Assembly: GCF_040782645.1 (NCBI RefSeq)
Contig: NZ_CP160403.1
Location: 8,839,001 to 8,903,000, forward strand
DNA: 64,000 nt
Source: Streptomyces sp. HUAS ZL42
Lineage (GTDB): Bacteria > Actinomycetota > Actinomycetes > Streptomycetales > Streptomycetaceae
Direction of reading: 5' to 3'
Below, in pieces: positions 1 through 10,278 of the stretch; position 1 is the first letter of the stretch, and each line of letters begins with the position of its first letter. The notes beneath the pieces were generated by a model. The model was not told the DNA's origin. It saw nothing but the letters and a program-made list of their open reading frames with translations, and did not search any database. Both the position numbers and the translations under genes were made by a program.

Positions 1-366
1 CCCCAGGCTCAGCTCCCCAACGATCTTGGACCCCATCAGGCCCGGTGCGGAGCAGGACAGCACCACGTACACCACGAAGGAGCCGAGCGCGGTGAGCGTG
101 GAGATCCGGCGGAGCACGCGGTAGGCCGAGCGGAGGTCGGCGAGGTCGGCGCCGGGCCGATGGGCCTCGTGTGCGTACGGAGCCTGTCGGGGGGCTGCTC
201 CGTACCAGCCGTACGGAGAGTCGTCGTGTCCGGACGGGGAGGAGTCGAATCCCGGATGCCACCCGTACGACTCGTACCGAGGGGTGAGCCCGTGCGGCTC
301 GGTCCGCGGGTGCGGCCGATGCGGCGGTGGTGGCTGCGGGTACCGCTGGTCGTCGGGATATGTCAT
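1..366 (-). CDS. DUF485 family small membrane protein (3' end cut by window edge)
   Basis: The reading frame is open from an ATG at 366 to the left edge, giving 122 codons with no stop. Residues 1 to about 70 are a proline-, tyrosine- and histidine-rich cytoplasmic tail. The part after about residue 80 reads DLRSAYRVLRRIST followed by a hydrophobic segment, which matches the start of DUF485 (YjcH-type) proteins. Members of this family usually sit directly upstream of a sodium:solute symporter for acetate-like acids. The expected symporter would lie outside the window. A second, complete DUF485 gene lies at 24041. The family call is fairly secure; the substrate is unknown. Two TetR-type operators lie in the divergent gap upstream. 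Confidence 0.75.
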   Translation of the reverse strand, partial: MTYPDDQRYPQPPPPHRPHPRTEPHGLTPRYESYGWHPGFDSSPSGHDDSPYGWYGAAPRQAPYAHEAHRPGADLADLRSAYRVLRRISTLTALGSFVVYVVLSCSAPGLMGSKIVGELSLG

Positions 367-428
367 GCGGGGCCTTCCGGTGCGGCTCGGATCCGTGGGG
401 GGACTGGAGGAGGGTGTGCCGGCGCACG

Positions 429-446
429 ATACCGACTGGTTGGAAT
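429..446. promoter_or_regulatory. TetR-type operator, copy 1
   Basis: ATACCGACTGGTTGGAAT is a near-palindrome of the form ATACCnACnnGTnGGTAT, with one mismatch in the right arm. Similar 18-bp sites are bound by several actinobacterial TetR repressors. It lies between the divergent DUF485 gene (start 366) and the oxidoreductase gene (start 576), with a second copy 76 bp downstream. The cognate regulator cannot be told from the sequence; it may lie outside the window. Confidence 0.5.
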
Positions 447-522
447 GCCTGATAAGCCTCCTGAGCATTACGGTTTGAGCTTGCGGGGAGCTGGGCGTGT
501 GGTGAATGTCACGGCAGCCGGC

Positions 523-540
523 ATACCTACTGGTCGGTAT
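523..540. promoter_or_regulatory. TetR-type operator, copy 2
   Basis: ATACCTACTGGTCGGTAT fits ATACCnACnnGTnGGTAT at every fixed position. It ends 35 bp before the ATG of the oxidoreductase at 576, close enough to cover its promoter or transcription start. Together with copy 1 it suggests joint repression of both divergent genes. Confidence 0.55.
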
Positions 541-575
541 GGTCGGAGGGAACTGCCGCAACGACAGGAGGCGCG

Positions 576-1583
576 ATGTCCGCGACCAACCGCCAGATCC
601 GTCTGGCAGCCCGCCCCGTGGGCGAGGTCAAACCCCATGACTGGGAGCACTGTGGCGGGCCCGTCGACGAGCCGGGCCCGGGCCGGTTCGCGGGCCGGAC
701 GCGCGTCATCTCGCTGGACCCGGCGATGCGGGGCTGGCTGGACGACCGTCCCTCCTACCTGCCGCCGGTGGGCATCGGCGAGGTGATGCGCGCCGGATCG
801 GTCATCGAGGTCACCGCATCCAACCACCCCGACTTCCAGCCGGGTGATCACGTGGTCGGCGCGTTCGGCGTCCAGGAGTACGTGGTCTCCGACGGCAAAG
901 GCGCCATGAAGATCGACACCTCCCTCGCCCCGCCCTCCACGTATCTCGGCGCGCTGGGCATGCCCGGTATGACCGCCTACTTCGGCCTGCTGGACGTCGG
1001 GGCGCTGAAGGAGGGCGAGACCGTCGTGGTGTCGGGTGCGGCCGGCGCGGTCGGCACCATCGCGGGTCAGATCGCGAAGGCCAAGGGCTGCCGGGTCGTG
1101 GGTGTCGCCGGTGGGCCGGAGAAGTGCGCGTTGCTCACCGATGAACTGGGCTTCGACGCGGCGATCGACTACCGCGCCGACGACGTCAGGAAGGCGCTGC
1201 GCCGGCACGCCCCCGACGGTATCGACGTCTACTTCGACAACGTGGGCGGTGACATCCTCGACGCCGCCCTGACCCGGCTGGCCATGCACGCGCGCGTCGT
1301 GGTCTGCGGTGCGATCAGCCAGTACAACAACGCAACCCCGGTCAAGGGCCCCTCGAACTATCTGTCACTGCTGGTGCGCCGCGCCCGGATGGAGGGATTC
1401 GTCGTCTTCGACTATGCCGAGCGCTATCCGCAGGCCGCTCAGGACATCTCCGCCTGGATCGCCGACGGCCGCATCAAGGTCAGGGAACACGTGGTGAGAG
1501 GGAGCGTGGACGACTTCCCCGAGACGTTGCAGATGCTCTTCCGTGGCGAGAACGTGGGCAAGCTCGTCCTGGAACTGGCATGA
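576..1583 (+). CDS. NADP-dependent zinc-independent MDR oxidoreductase (CurA/PTGR-like)
   Basis: The 335-residue product resembles the prostaglandin reductase/leukotriene B4 dehydrogenase branch of medium-chain reductases, which reduce the C=C bond of alpha,beta-unsaturated carbonyls with NADPH. The N-terminal LDPAMRGWLDD stretch is typical of that branch. A nucleotide-binding segment, VSGAAGAVGTIAGQIAKAKG, starts near residue 152, and no structural zinc cysteines are seen. The ATG at 576 has a good ribosome site, AGGAGG, a few bases upstream. The gene overlaps the next one by four bases (ATGA), so the two are probably co-translated. The physiological substrate is unknown. Confidence 0.85.
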   Translation: MSATNRQIRLAARPVGEVKPHDWEHCGGPVDEPGPGRFAGRTRVISLDPAMRGWLDDRPSYLPPVGIGEVMRAGSVIEVTASNHPDFQPGDHVVGAFGVQEYVVSDGKGAMKIDTSLAPPSTYLGALGMPGMTAYFGLLDVGALKEGETVVVSGAAGAVGTIAGQIAKAKGCRVVGVAGGPEKCALLTDELGFDAAIDYRADDVRKALRRHAPDGIDVYFDNVGGDILDAALTRLAMHARVVVCGAISQYNNATPVKGPSNYLSLLVRRARMEGFVVFDYAERYPQAAQDISAWIADGRIKVREHVVRGSVDDFPETLQMLFRGENVGKLVLELA

Positions 1584-2353
1584 CGGCCGCCGAGCGCGAG
1601 GCCGCACTCCAGGGAAAGGTGGCGATCGTCACCGGCGGTGCCAGCGGACTGGGCCGGGCCACGGCGCTGGCGCTGGCGAAGGCGGGGGCGCGCGTCGTGG
1701 TCGCGGACCTCGACGCGCGGGGCGGCCGCGAGGTGGCCGAGACGATCGGCGGCCATTTCCGTGCCTGCGACGTCTCCGACCTCGACGCCAACCGTGCGCT
1801 GGTGGACTTCGCCCAGCAGCAGTGCGGCGGTGTCGACATCGCGTTCCTCAACGCGGGGGTGGCGACCGGATGCGGAGTCGGCGAGGACTTCGACCTGGCG
1901 CGCTACCGTCGCGCGATGGGGGCCAACCTCGACGGCGTGGTCTTCGGCACCCATGCGGTACTGCCGGCGCTTCTGGCCCGCGGCGGAGGGGCGATCGTGG
2001 CGACCGCCTCCCTTGCGGGCCTGGCGGCGGTACCGCTGGATCCGCTGTATGCGGCCAACAAGCATGCGGTCGTGGGGCTGGCACGCTCCTTGGGATCGGC
2101 TCTCGCGCCGCAGAACGTGCGCTTCAACGCCGTCTGCCCGGGGTTCGCCGAGTCGCGGATCATCGATCCGCTGCGCGACATGCTCTCGGAGCAGGGACTG
2201 CCGGTCATCCCGGCCGAGGTCGTGGCGGACACGGTGCTGCGGATCGTCACCGGCGAAGGCACCGGGGAGTGCTGGTTCATCCAGGCCGGACGCGACCCGG
2301 AGCCGTTCCGTTTCCGTAACGTGCCTGGTCCGGGCAAGCCCGCCGACATGTGA
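1580..2353 (+). CDS. Short-chain dehydrogenase/reductase
   Basis: This is a classical SDR of 257 residues. The coenzyme motif TGGASGLG spans residues 18-25, and D43 (VVVADLD) after beta-2 suggests a preference for NAD. NAGV follows, and the catalytic set is S144, Y157 and K161. It overlaps the upstream reductase by four bases, suggesting they act on successive steps of one carbonyl or alcohol substrate. The C-terminus is slightly longer than usual. The substrate cannot be inferred. Confidence 0.88.
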   Translation: MTAAEREAALQGKVAIVTGGASGLGRATALALAKAGARVVVADLDARGGREVAETIGGHFRACDVSDLDANRALVDFAQQQCGGVDIAFLNAGVATGCGVGEDFDLARYRRAMGANLDGVVFGTHAVLPALLARGGGAIVATASLAGLAAVPLDPLYAANKHAVVGLARSLGSALAPQNVRFNAVCPGFAESRIIDPLRDMLSEQGLPVIPAEVVADTVLRIVTGEGTGECWFIQAGRDPEPFRFRNVPGPGKPADM

Positions 2354-2407
2354 TAACCAGCCAGCCCGTCCGACTGATCCCTCGGCTTCTCCGAAAGGCA
2401 TGTCACG

Positions 2408-3205
2408 ATGCACACGTCCGGCCACACCGGCCAAGCATCCGTTGTCACCCCGGTCGATCACCGAACGGCGGTCGCGACGGAGACCGCCCGGTTCGTCGCA
2501 GCGGTCAAGGACGCCGACCTGGCCACAGCGGTGCCCAGCTGCCCCGGCTGGACGCTCGCCGACCTGGTCAAGCACACAGGCAGCGTCCAGCGCTGGTTCT
2601 CGGCCCTCTTGCGGGCGCGCATCCAGGAACCCCCACGGGGGCGCGATGTGGACCTGCGGCTCCCGGAGCAGGAGGACGGATACGCCGACTGGCTGGCCGA
2701 GAGCGTGACCGTGGCCGCGGACGCCTTCGCAGTCACCGACCCGAACCTGCCGATGTGGGCGTGGGGCGTGGACCAGCACGCCCGCTTCTGGGCACGCCGC
2801 ATGCTCTTCGAGACCCTGGTGCACCGGGCCGACGCCGAGCTCGCACTGGGCCTCCGGCCCGGCATCGACCGCCCGGTCGCCGTCGACGGGATCGACGAGT
2901 TCCTTGTCAACCTGCCCTTCGCCACCTTCTTCGCCCCCGAGGTGGCCAACCTGCGCGGCCCCGACAAGACCATCCGGTTCCGCACGACCGACGGAGACGA
3001 TTCCTGGCTCGTTCGCCTGAGGCCCGACGGCTTCGGACTGGAGACGGCCCATCCGGCCGCGGACACCGCTGATGCCACCGTCCGGGGAACCGCAGCCGAC
3101 CTGCTCCTGCTCGTTTACGGCCGCCTGCCCTACGAGGCAGCGGCTCTTGCCCACGAGGGGGACGAGCCGCTGCTGGCTCACTGGTTCGCCCACTCCGCCT
3201 TCTGA
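2408..3205 (+). CDS. Maleylpyruvate isomerase-family mycothiol-dependent enzyme
   Basis: The 265-residue product has the MDMPI/DinB-like four-helix N-terminal domain, including SCPGWTLADLVKH. The expected metal ligands are H56, E135 and H139 (E-x3-H in FETLVHR). A C-terminal MDMPI domain follows from about residue 175. Family members are mycothiol-dependent transferases or isomerases of the actinobacterial cytosol. The gene lies 54 bp after the SDR and probably belongs to the same transcript. Its exact reaction is unknown; many paralogues have no assigned substrate. Confidence 0.8.
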   Translation: MHTSGHTGQASVVTPVDHRTAVATETARFVAAVKDADLATAVPSCPGWTLADLVKHTGSVQRWFSALLRARIQEPPRGRDVDLRLPEQEDGYADWLAESVTVAADAFAVTDPNLPMWAWGVDQHARFWARRMLFETLVHRADAELALGLRPGIDRPVAVDGIDEFLVNLPFATFFAPEVANLRGPDKTIRFRTTDGDDSWLVRLRPDGFGLETAHPAADTADATVRGTAADLLLLVYGRLPYEAAALAHEGDEPLLAHWFAHSAF

Positions 3206-3226
3206 ACTCCGCTTCAGGTTCCGGAG

Positions 3227-3265
3227 GATGTCCCGGTCGGCCCGTGAGCGGCCGACCGGGACATC
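3227..3265. terminator. Bidirectional terminator hairpin
   Basis: A perfect 16-bp stem (arms 3227-3242 and 3250-3265) closes a 7-base loop. It lies between the convergent ends of the mycothiol-enzyme gene and katG, and should stop transcription from both sides. There is no T-run, as is common in Streptomyces. Confidence 0.88.
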
Positions 3266-3268
3266 GGG

Positions 3269-5554
<2,286 letters not shown>

Positions 5555-5639
5555 TCAACCGGGTCCTGGCTCAATGGTTGACTATTCTCCTGGCCCTCAA
5601 GAAATGCAAGAAAGGCGGCCTTTCCTGATCAGCATGATT

Positions 5640-5682
5640 ATTCCGCTGAAGTGAGAAGCGGAATGGCCGCGCCGACGGCGCG
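5640..5682 (-). terminator. Tandem hairpins downstream of the MuiA-like genes
   Basis: Two inverted repeats follow the stop at 5712. CGCGCC-gac-GGCGCG lies at 5668-5682, and an 8-bp stem with a 9-base loop lies at 5640-5664 (ATTCCGCT / AGCGGAAT). On the minus strand they come in that order after the coding region and probably end its transcript. They also separate it from the katG promoter region. Confidence 0.6.
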
Positions 5683-5711
5683 ACGCAGGAGGGTGCAGCG
5701 GACCACCCAGG

Positions 5712-7271
5712 TCAGAGCCCGACGACTTTGCCCTTCGCCGACAGCTCGTAGACCAGGGTGATCGCCCGGCGGCCGCCGGGCGGGAGGGGGACGTCCCAGC
5801 GGGCGATGCCTTCGGCGTCGACCAGGTCGGGCGCCGGGGAGCAGGCCTCCTTGCGCACACGTACCTCCACCGCCGAGGTCTCGGAGACCGGGATCCGCTC
5901 CCGCAGGACGACCACCCGTTCGCCGTGCTCCCCGGGGGCGGAGAACCGGGACAGGTGCAACCGCACCGTGCGGGTGACCACCGTCCGCTGGGTGATTCCG
6001 GCGGAGTCGCGGGACTCCTCGACCTGCCGGACCACCCGGTGGTCGTCGCAGCTGCCGAAGGCGAGTTCCACGGGCGCGCCGGGGGCCGTGAAGTCCAGCG
6101 TTCCGCGGCCGCTGAAGCCGCTGCCGCGGACCAGGTCCACGGGCCCGGCGAGCAGCGCATGGCCGGACAGGTTGTCGAACCGCACCACTTGGGTGATCAG
6201 CGGGGACAGCTCGGGTGAGCAGGCGTACTCGCTGCCGGCCGCCGTGGTGAAGGCGGAGAGCGGCACCCGGTGGGCGCGGCCGTCCCCGGGCACGGAGACA
6301 GTCGCGGGGGAGTGCAGCACCCGCGCCTCGCCGCCGTCGTCCACCCCGGGCAGGCCGAGCACAGGGGCGGGCCCGAGGTCCCCGATCTCCTCCTCGCGCA
6401 GCTCGACGTCGACCGTGCGGCGCTCCGCGGCGGAGCGGTCCTTGAGCGTCAGCCGGTCCTCGCCCAGCCGCGGCGGCTCCGTGGCCGACGCCGACCGGGC
6501 TGTCGACAACGTCAGCCGTACGTCCGACCAGTCCTCACCGGTGCGCTGCCAGACCATCGCGTCGGTCTCCAGCGTCAGGGAGTCCCCGTCGAGCACGGCC
6601 CGGTAGGCCGGCCGCCACAGCGCACAGGGGGTGAGGTGGCTCAGGCGCAGCCCGGCCGGCCCGGCGACCGCGGCCTCCACGGTCAGCTCGACATGGCCGA
6701 CCAGTTCGGCGGGCTCCTCCTCGGAGAGGTGCATGGCCTGCTGGGCCGCCCCGAGTTCGACAGCGAAGGAGGCGAGCCGGGCCTCCACGGTGCGGAGCTG
6801 CTCGCCGTACGAGTCGCGCTCTTCGTCCACCCGGTCCAGTTCGCGGGCCCAGCGGGGCCTCTCGGTCTCGCCGAATCCGGCGCCTTCGCCGATCTCCCGA
6901 AGCAGATCGACGGCGAGGCGGCCGAGCAGGTCGAGGCGGGCCTGCAGCCGATCGCGTCGCTGCTCCAGGGCGCGCCGCTCCTGTTCGAGGGTGTGCACGC
7001 GGTGGCGCATGGCGGAGGCGTCGGCGGACGGCAGCGGCCCGCGCGGCGTCCAGGTGCGGACGATCCGCGCGTCCAGCACGGTCGCAGGGTGATCGGCGGT
7101 CAACTCGGCATGCAGGGTTCGGTCGACGGCCAGCGCACCGACCGGCCCGAGACGCAGCCGCTGGACCCCGGCCTCCAGGTCGAGTACGACGGCGCGCTCG
7201 ACGTGGGCGCGATCCTCCAGACAGGTGACGGCGGTGACGGGAAGAGCGATCGGCTCCGGTGTCGTGGACAT
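5712..7271 (-). CDS. MuiA-like protein with DUF4140/DUF4139 domains (shorter copy)
   Basis: The 519-residue product has an N-terminal DUF4140-like beta-rich domain (about residues 10-85), charged helical segments likely to form a coiled coil (about 88-180), and a C-terminal DUF4139 domain from about 200. DUF4139 is shown by repeated beta-strand stretches such as TGEDWSDVRLTLSTA. The family is named after mucoidy inhibitor A; its biochemical role is unknown. No signal peptide or membrane segment is visible, so it is probably cytoplasmic. The ATG at 7271 lies 8 bp after the stop of the longer paralogue, implying one operon. The frame is open far upstream, but that part is antisense shadow. Confidence 0.75.
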   Translation of the reverse strand: MSTTPEPIALPVTAVTCLEDRAHVERAVVLDLEAGVQRLRLGPVGALAVDRTLHAELTADHPATVLDARIVRTWTPRGPLPSADASAMRHRVHTLEQERRALEQRRDRLQARLDLLGRLAVDLLREIGEGAGFGETERPRWARELDRVDEERDSYGEQLRTVEARLASFAVELGAAQQAMHLSEEEPAELVGHVELTVEAAVAGPAGLRLSHLTPCALWRPAYRAVLDGDSLTLETDAMVWQRTGEDWSDVRLTLSTARSASATEPPRLGEDRLTLKDRSAAERRTVDVELREEEIGDLGPAPVLGLPGVDDGGEARVLHSPATVSVPGDGRAHRVPLSAFTTAAGSEYACSPELSPLITQVVRFDNLSGHALLAGPVDLVRGSGFSGRGTLDFTAPGAPVELAFGSCDDHRVVRQVEESRDSAGITQRTVVTRTVRLHLSRFSAPGEHGERVVVLRERIPVSETSAVEVRVRKEACSPAPDLVDAEGIARWDVPLPPGGRRAITLVYELSAKGKVVGL

Positions 7272-7279
7272 GGCGTGTG

Positions 7280-9409
7280 TCAGCTCCTGCGGTTGCCGCC
7301 GACCAAGGCCTTGCCGGCCGGGATGCGGATCTCGTAACCGCCGTCGAGGGCGGCGGTGCCTCCGGCCGGCAGGTCCACCCGCCAGATACGGGTGCCCGGT
7401 GCATGGTGCTCCGGCGTCGTGCCGTCCTCGGGTGCCGTCCAGTCGGCCCGCTCCTCGATCCGGACGTCCGGATCGGAGGTGACCGGCACCCGCTCGCGGA
7501 CCTCGACGGTGGCGGGACCCGCGAGCCGGTTGGACAGCTCCACGCGGACGCGATGGTCGAGCACGGTGGTGCTGTTGCGCAGGCCCGACGTCGACTCGTG
7601 CAGGTTCGTACGGCGGATGACCCGGATGCCCTCGGCCGGCCCGAGCCCCACCCGCCGGACAGCGCCGGGGGCGAGCGTGGGCAGTGCGGCGGTCAGCAGG
7701 AAGTCGTCGTCGACGGTGACCTCCACCGGGCCGGCCAGCAGCGCCTGATCGGTGGCGTTGGAGAGTACCAACGTCGCGTACACGACCTGTTCCACGGACG
7801 GCACGCAGAAGTACTCGGTGCGCAGACCGACCGGAATCTCGGCCACGGTGATGGTGTGCCAGGTGCCGTCCGACGGAATGTCGGCGCGGGCGGCGGCATC
7901 GAAACGGTGGTCGAAGGAACCCGCCGACTCGCGGGGCCGCACGGCGTGTCCGGGCAGCGGCAACGCGGCCACCGCTTCGGCGCGGCGGCGGTACTCGGCC
8001 GCCACCGGGTCGAAGGGAGAGTCGGGGAACAGCCTGCCTCTGCGACCGCCCTGCTCGTCGGGGCCGCACAGGACGAGGGAGGCGTAGTCCAGCTCTGCGC
8101 CGCTCGGCTGCGGCGGTCCGGCCACCGGTGCCGGGGGCGGTGGTGGCGCAACCGGGCCGGGAGCCGCGGGCGCCGCCGGCGGGGCAGCCCGGCCAGGAGC
8201 CGACGGTGCCATCGCGGCGGGAGCCCCAGGGAAGGACCTGCCACCGGTACGCGGCCTGCCGCCCGGGCGCGACCGGACCGGCTGCGCGAGGTCGGGCCTC
8301 TCCTCGCCGAAGACCTCTGGGGAGGTGCGGTCCGCGCCGGCGGGCACCGGGAGCGGTGCGGGCGGTCCGCCGTAGCCCTGCGGTGTCGGCGGCGGTGGCG
8401 GAACGGGACCGGATGCGAAGCCGCCCGCGGCGGCCACGGGCACGCCGCCGGTGACGACAGCCGCAGGTGCGGCGGTCGTGGCAGGGCGGGGGCCCGCCGC
8501 GTCGTACCCGGCGAACAGGTCCGCGAGCCCTGCCGGGGGCTCGCGCCAGCCGGAGGGCTCGGGGGCGGGCTGACGGCGTCCGATCCTGATCGAGCGGAGC
8601 TTCGGCAGGTCGGTGCGGCGTCGCAGGTCGGCGGTGGCCAGGGCGACGCGCACGCCGGTCCAGTCCTCGCCGGTGCGCTGGGCGACCGAGGCGCGCAGCA
8701 TCAGACGGCCGGTGCCGTCGCCCTGACGGTGGGTGAGACGGTAGGCCGGCACCCAGACGGCGCCGGGCACCCCGTACTCCAGCTCCAGCTCCACCTCCGC
8801 GTCACCCGCGCCCTCGAGGGCCAGGAGCGCGGAGACCGTGGTCTCCACGTGCGCTGACGGTGCGTCGGTGGAGGCGCGGGCGAGCCTGTCCGTGGCGACC
8901 GTGAGCCGGTGCTCGACGCGCAGCAGCGCCTCCTCCAACTCGACGAGGCGGGTGTGCAGTCCCGTCAGCCGCTCGTCGACGAAGTCGGCGAGCTCCAGCC
9001 ACGCGTCGACCGGAGTGCGGCGGTGCGGGTCCTCGCGCCTGCGGGCCGGCGGCACCGGGTGCAGACCTCTGACTTCCTCCACCAGGCCCAATTGCCGGTC
9101 TCGGCGCCCCTGCGCGGCCGCGTACTCGTCGCGCAGCTGCTCGACCTCGCGCCGCAACTCGTGGGGCGTGCCGGTACCGAGCGGCTCGGCCTCGACGTCC
9201 ACCCGGGCCCCGGTGACGCGCACCCCGGAGGCATGCGGGACATGGGCCCGCAGTGAGCCCGGGTCCAGTGAACGGGGCAGTCCTGTCACCCGCACCCGGC
9301 CGTCCGGCGGCACACTGCCCCGGGCCAGGCGGCGGCAGATCGCGCCCTGCGCGTACACGACGACCGAATCGAGGGTCGACCCCCACGTCTGTGCTGCCTC
9401 AGCCGCCAT
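7280..9409 (-). CDS. MuiA-like protein with DUF4140/DUF4139 domains and proline-rich insert (longer copy)
   Basis: This 709-residue paralogue of the next gene shares the order DUF4140, coiled coil, DUF4139. TLDSVVVYAQGAICRR opens the N-terminal domain, and a heptad-like charged region follows after about residue 85. It differs by a low-complexity Pro/Ala/Gly stretch at about residues 280-438 with runs of five or six prolines, inserted within the DUF4139 part. TGEDWTGVRVALATADL precedes the insert. I chose the ATG at 9409 (GGAG just upstream, conserved sequence begins here); the frame is open to 9562. It is the first gene of a two-gene operon. The function is unknown; the insert may bind a partner protein. 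Confidence 0.72.
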   Translation of the reverse strand: MAAEAAQTWGSTLDSVVVYAQGAICRRLARGSVPPDGRVRVTGLPRSLDPGSLRAHVPHASGVRVTGARVDVEAEPLGTGTPHELRREVEQLRDEYAAAQGRRDRQLGLVEEVRGLHPVPPARRREDPHRRTPVDAWLELADFVDERLTGLHTRLVELEEALLRVEHRLTVATDRLARASTDAPSAHVETTVSALLALEGAGDAEVELELEYGVPGAVWVPAYRLTHRQGDGTGRLMLRASVAQRTGEDWTGVRVALATADLRRRTDLPKLRSIRIGRRQPAPEPSGWREPPAGLADLFAGYDAAGPRPATTAAPAAVVTGGVPVAAAGGFASGPVPPPPPTPQGYGGPPAPLPVPAGADRTSPEVFGEERPDLAQPVRSRPGGRPRTGGRSFPGAPAAMAPSAPGRAAPPAAPAAPGPVAPPPPPAPVAGPPQPSGAELDYASLVLCGPDEQGGRRGRLFPDSPFDPVAAEYRRRAEAVAALPLPGHAVRPRESAGSFDHRFDAAARADIPSDGTWHTITVAEIPVGLRTEYFCVPSVEQVVYATLVLSNATDQALLAGPVEVTVDDDFLLTAALPTLAPGAVRRVGLGPAEGIRVIRRTNLHESTSGLRNSTTVLDHRVRVELSNRLAGPATVEVRERVPVTSDPDVRIEERADWTAPEDGTTPEHHAPGTRIWRVDLPAGGTAALDGGYEIRIPAGKALVGGNRRS

Positions 9410-9612
9410 CTGCTCCGCCCCCCAGCGCGTCCGTGCTGAGCGAAGCCTACGCCGGAGCGGTCCGCGCATCCGCGTCGAGCCGCCCTCCTCCTCTCCTCGC
9501 GGCCCTGGCGCCGCAGGATGGCAGGTGGAGTGCGGTGACCGCGAGGCGGACCGGTTCAACATCCCGACGTCGCGGGGTGCGAGAGCTGAACGTCATCGTC
9601 CCTGCGCGTTGT

Positions 9613-10278
9613 TCAGCCGGGCGGAGCCGACAGGTGGATGAGAATGCCGCACACCTCGTCCACGATCTCCCTGGCTTCGCACTCGTCCGCGCAGTCGCCC
9701 AGCTCGCGTGCTGCTCCGCCGATGACGGTGGTCAGTACTCGCACCCGGACCCGGCCGGCACGTCGCTTCTCGTCCACCTCCAGGAGGCGGGCGTTGCGCC
9801 GTACCCATGCGCGGTCCCACTGGCGGCGCAGCGCGTCGAATCCGGCCGGCCCGTCGTCGTCCACGAAGAGCATGCCGAGGCGTCGGTTGTCCCAGGCGCC
9901 CTCCAGGTACGCCCTGGCTCCCGCCACGAAGAGGGCGATGGGCTCCTCCACGCCACGGCCACGCTCGGCGGCCAGCGTGGCCGCGGTCCGGCGTTCCTGT
10001 TCCTCCCGGAACTCCTCCCAGAGGGCGAGGTACAGCCCGCGTTTTCCGCCGTAGTGCTGGAAGAGGCTGCCCACGGGCATGCCGGACCGTGCCGCGATCT
10101 CGGTGAGACCGGCATCGGCGTAACCGCGATCGATGAACACCTCCAGTGCGGCGTTCAGCAGGACGTGCCGAACGGAGCCGTCCGGCTGGGTGTGCTCCCC
10201 CGGCAGGCGCGAACCTGCCCGCCCGTCAGGCCGTTGACGTGCCGCCTGCGTCCCGGTCGGCTCCACGATTCCGCTCAC
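9613..10278 (-). CDS. TetR/AcrR-family transcriptional regulator
   Basis: The 221-residue product has a typical TetR helix-turn-helix near residues 35-80 (ALEVFIDRGYADAGLTEIAARSGMPVGSLFQHY). The ligand-binding C-terminal half resembles no specific group I can name. The proposed GTG at 10278 overlaps the stop of the PucR gene as GTGA, so the two regulators are translationally coupled. Coupling of a TetR to a PucR is noteworthy; both could control the divergent ABC importer or the downstream MuiA-like pair. The frame is open for 1.3 kb upstream, but there it is antisense-like shadow of the PucR gene. Confidence 0.85.
   Translation of the reverse strand: MSGIVEPTGTQAARQRPDGRAGSRLPGEHTQPDGSVRHVLLNAALEVFIDRGYADAGLTEIAARSGMPVGSLFQHYGGKRGLYLALWEEFREEQERRTAATLAAERGRGVEEPIALFVAGARAYLEGAWDNRRLGMLFVDDDGPAGFDALRRQWDRAWVRRNARLLEVDEKRRAGRVRVRVLTTVIGGAARELGDCADECEAREIVDEVCGILIHLSAPPG

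Noticed and set aside
1439..3193. 584-codon open frame on the minus strand
   Set aside because: It is antisense to the SDR and mycothiol-enzyme genes, has an Arg/Gly/Val/His-rich composition with no domain, and arises from high third-position GC.
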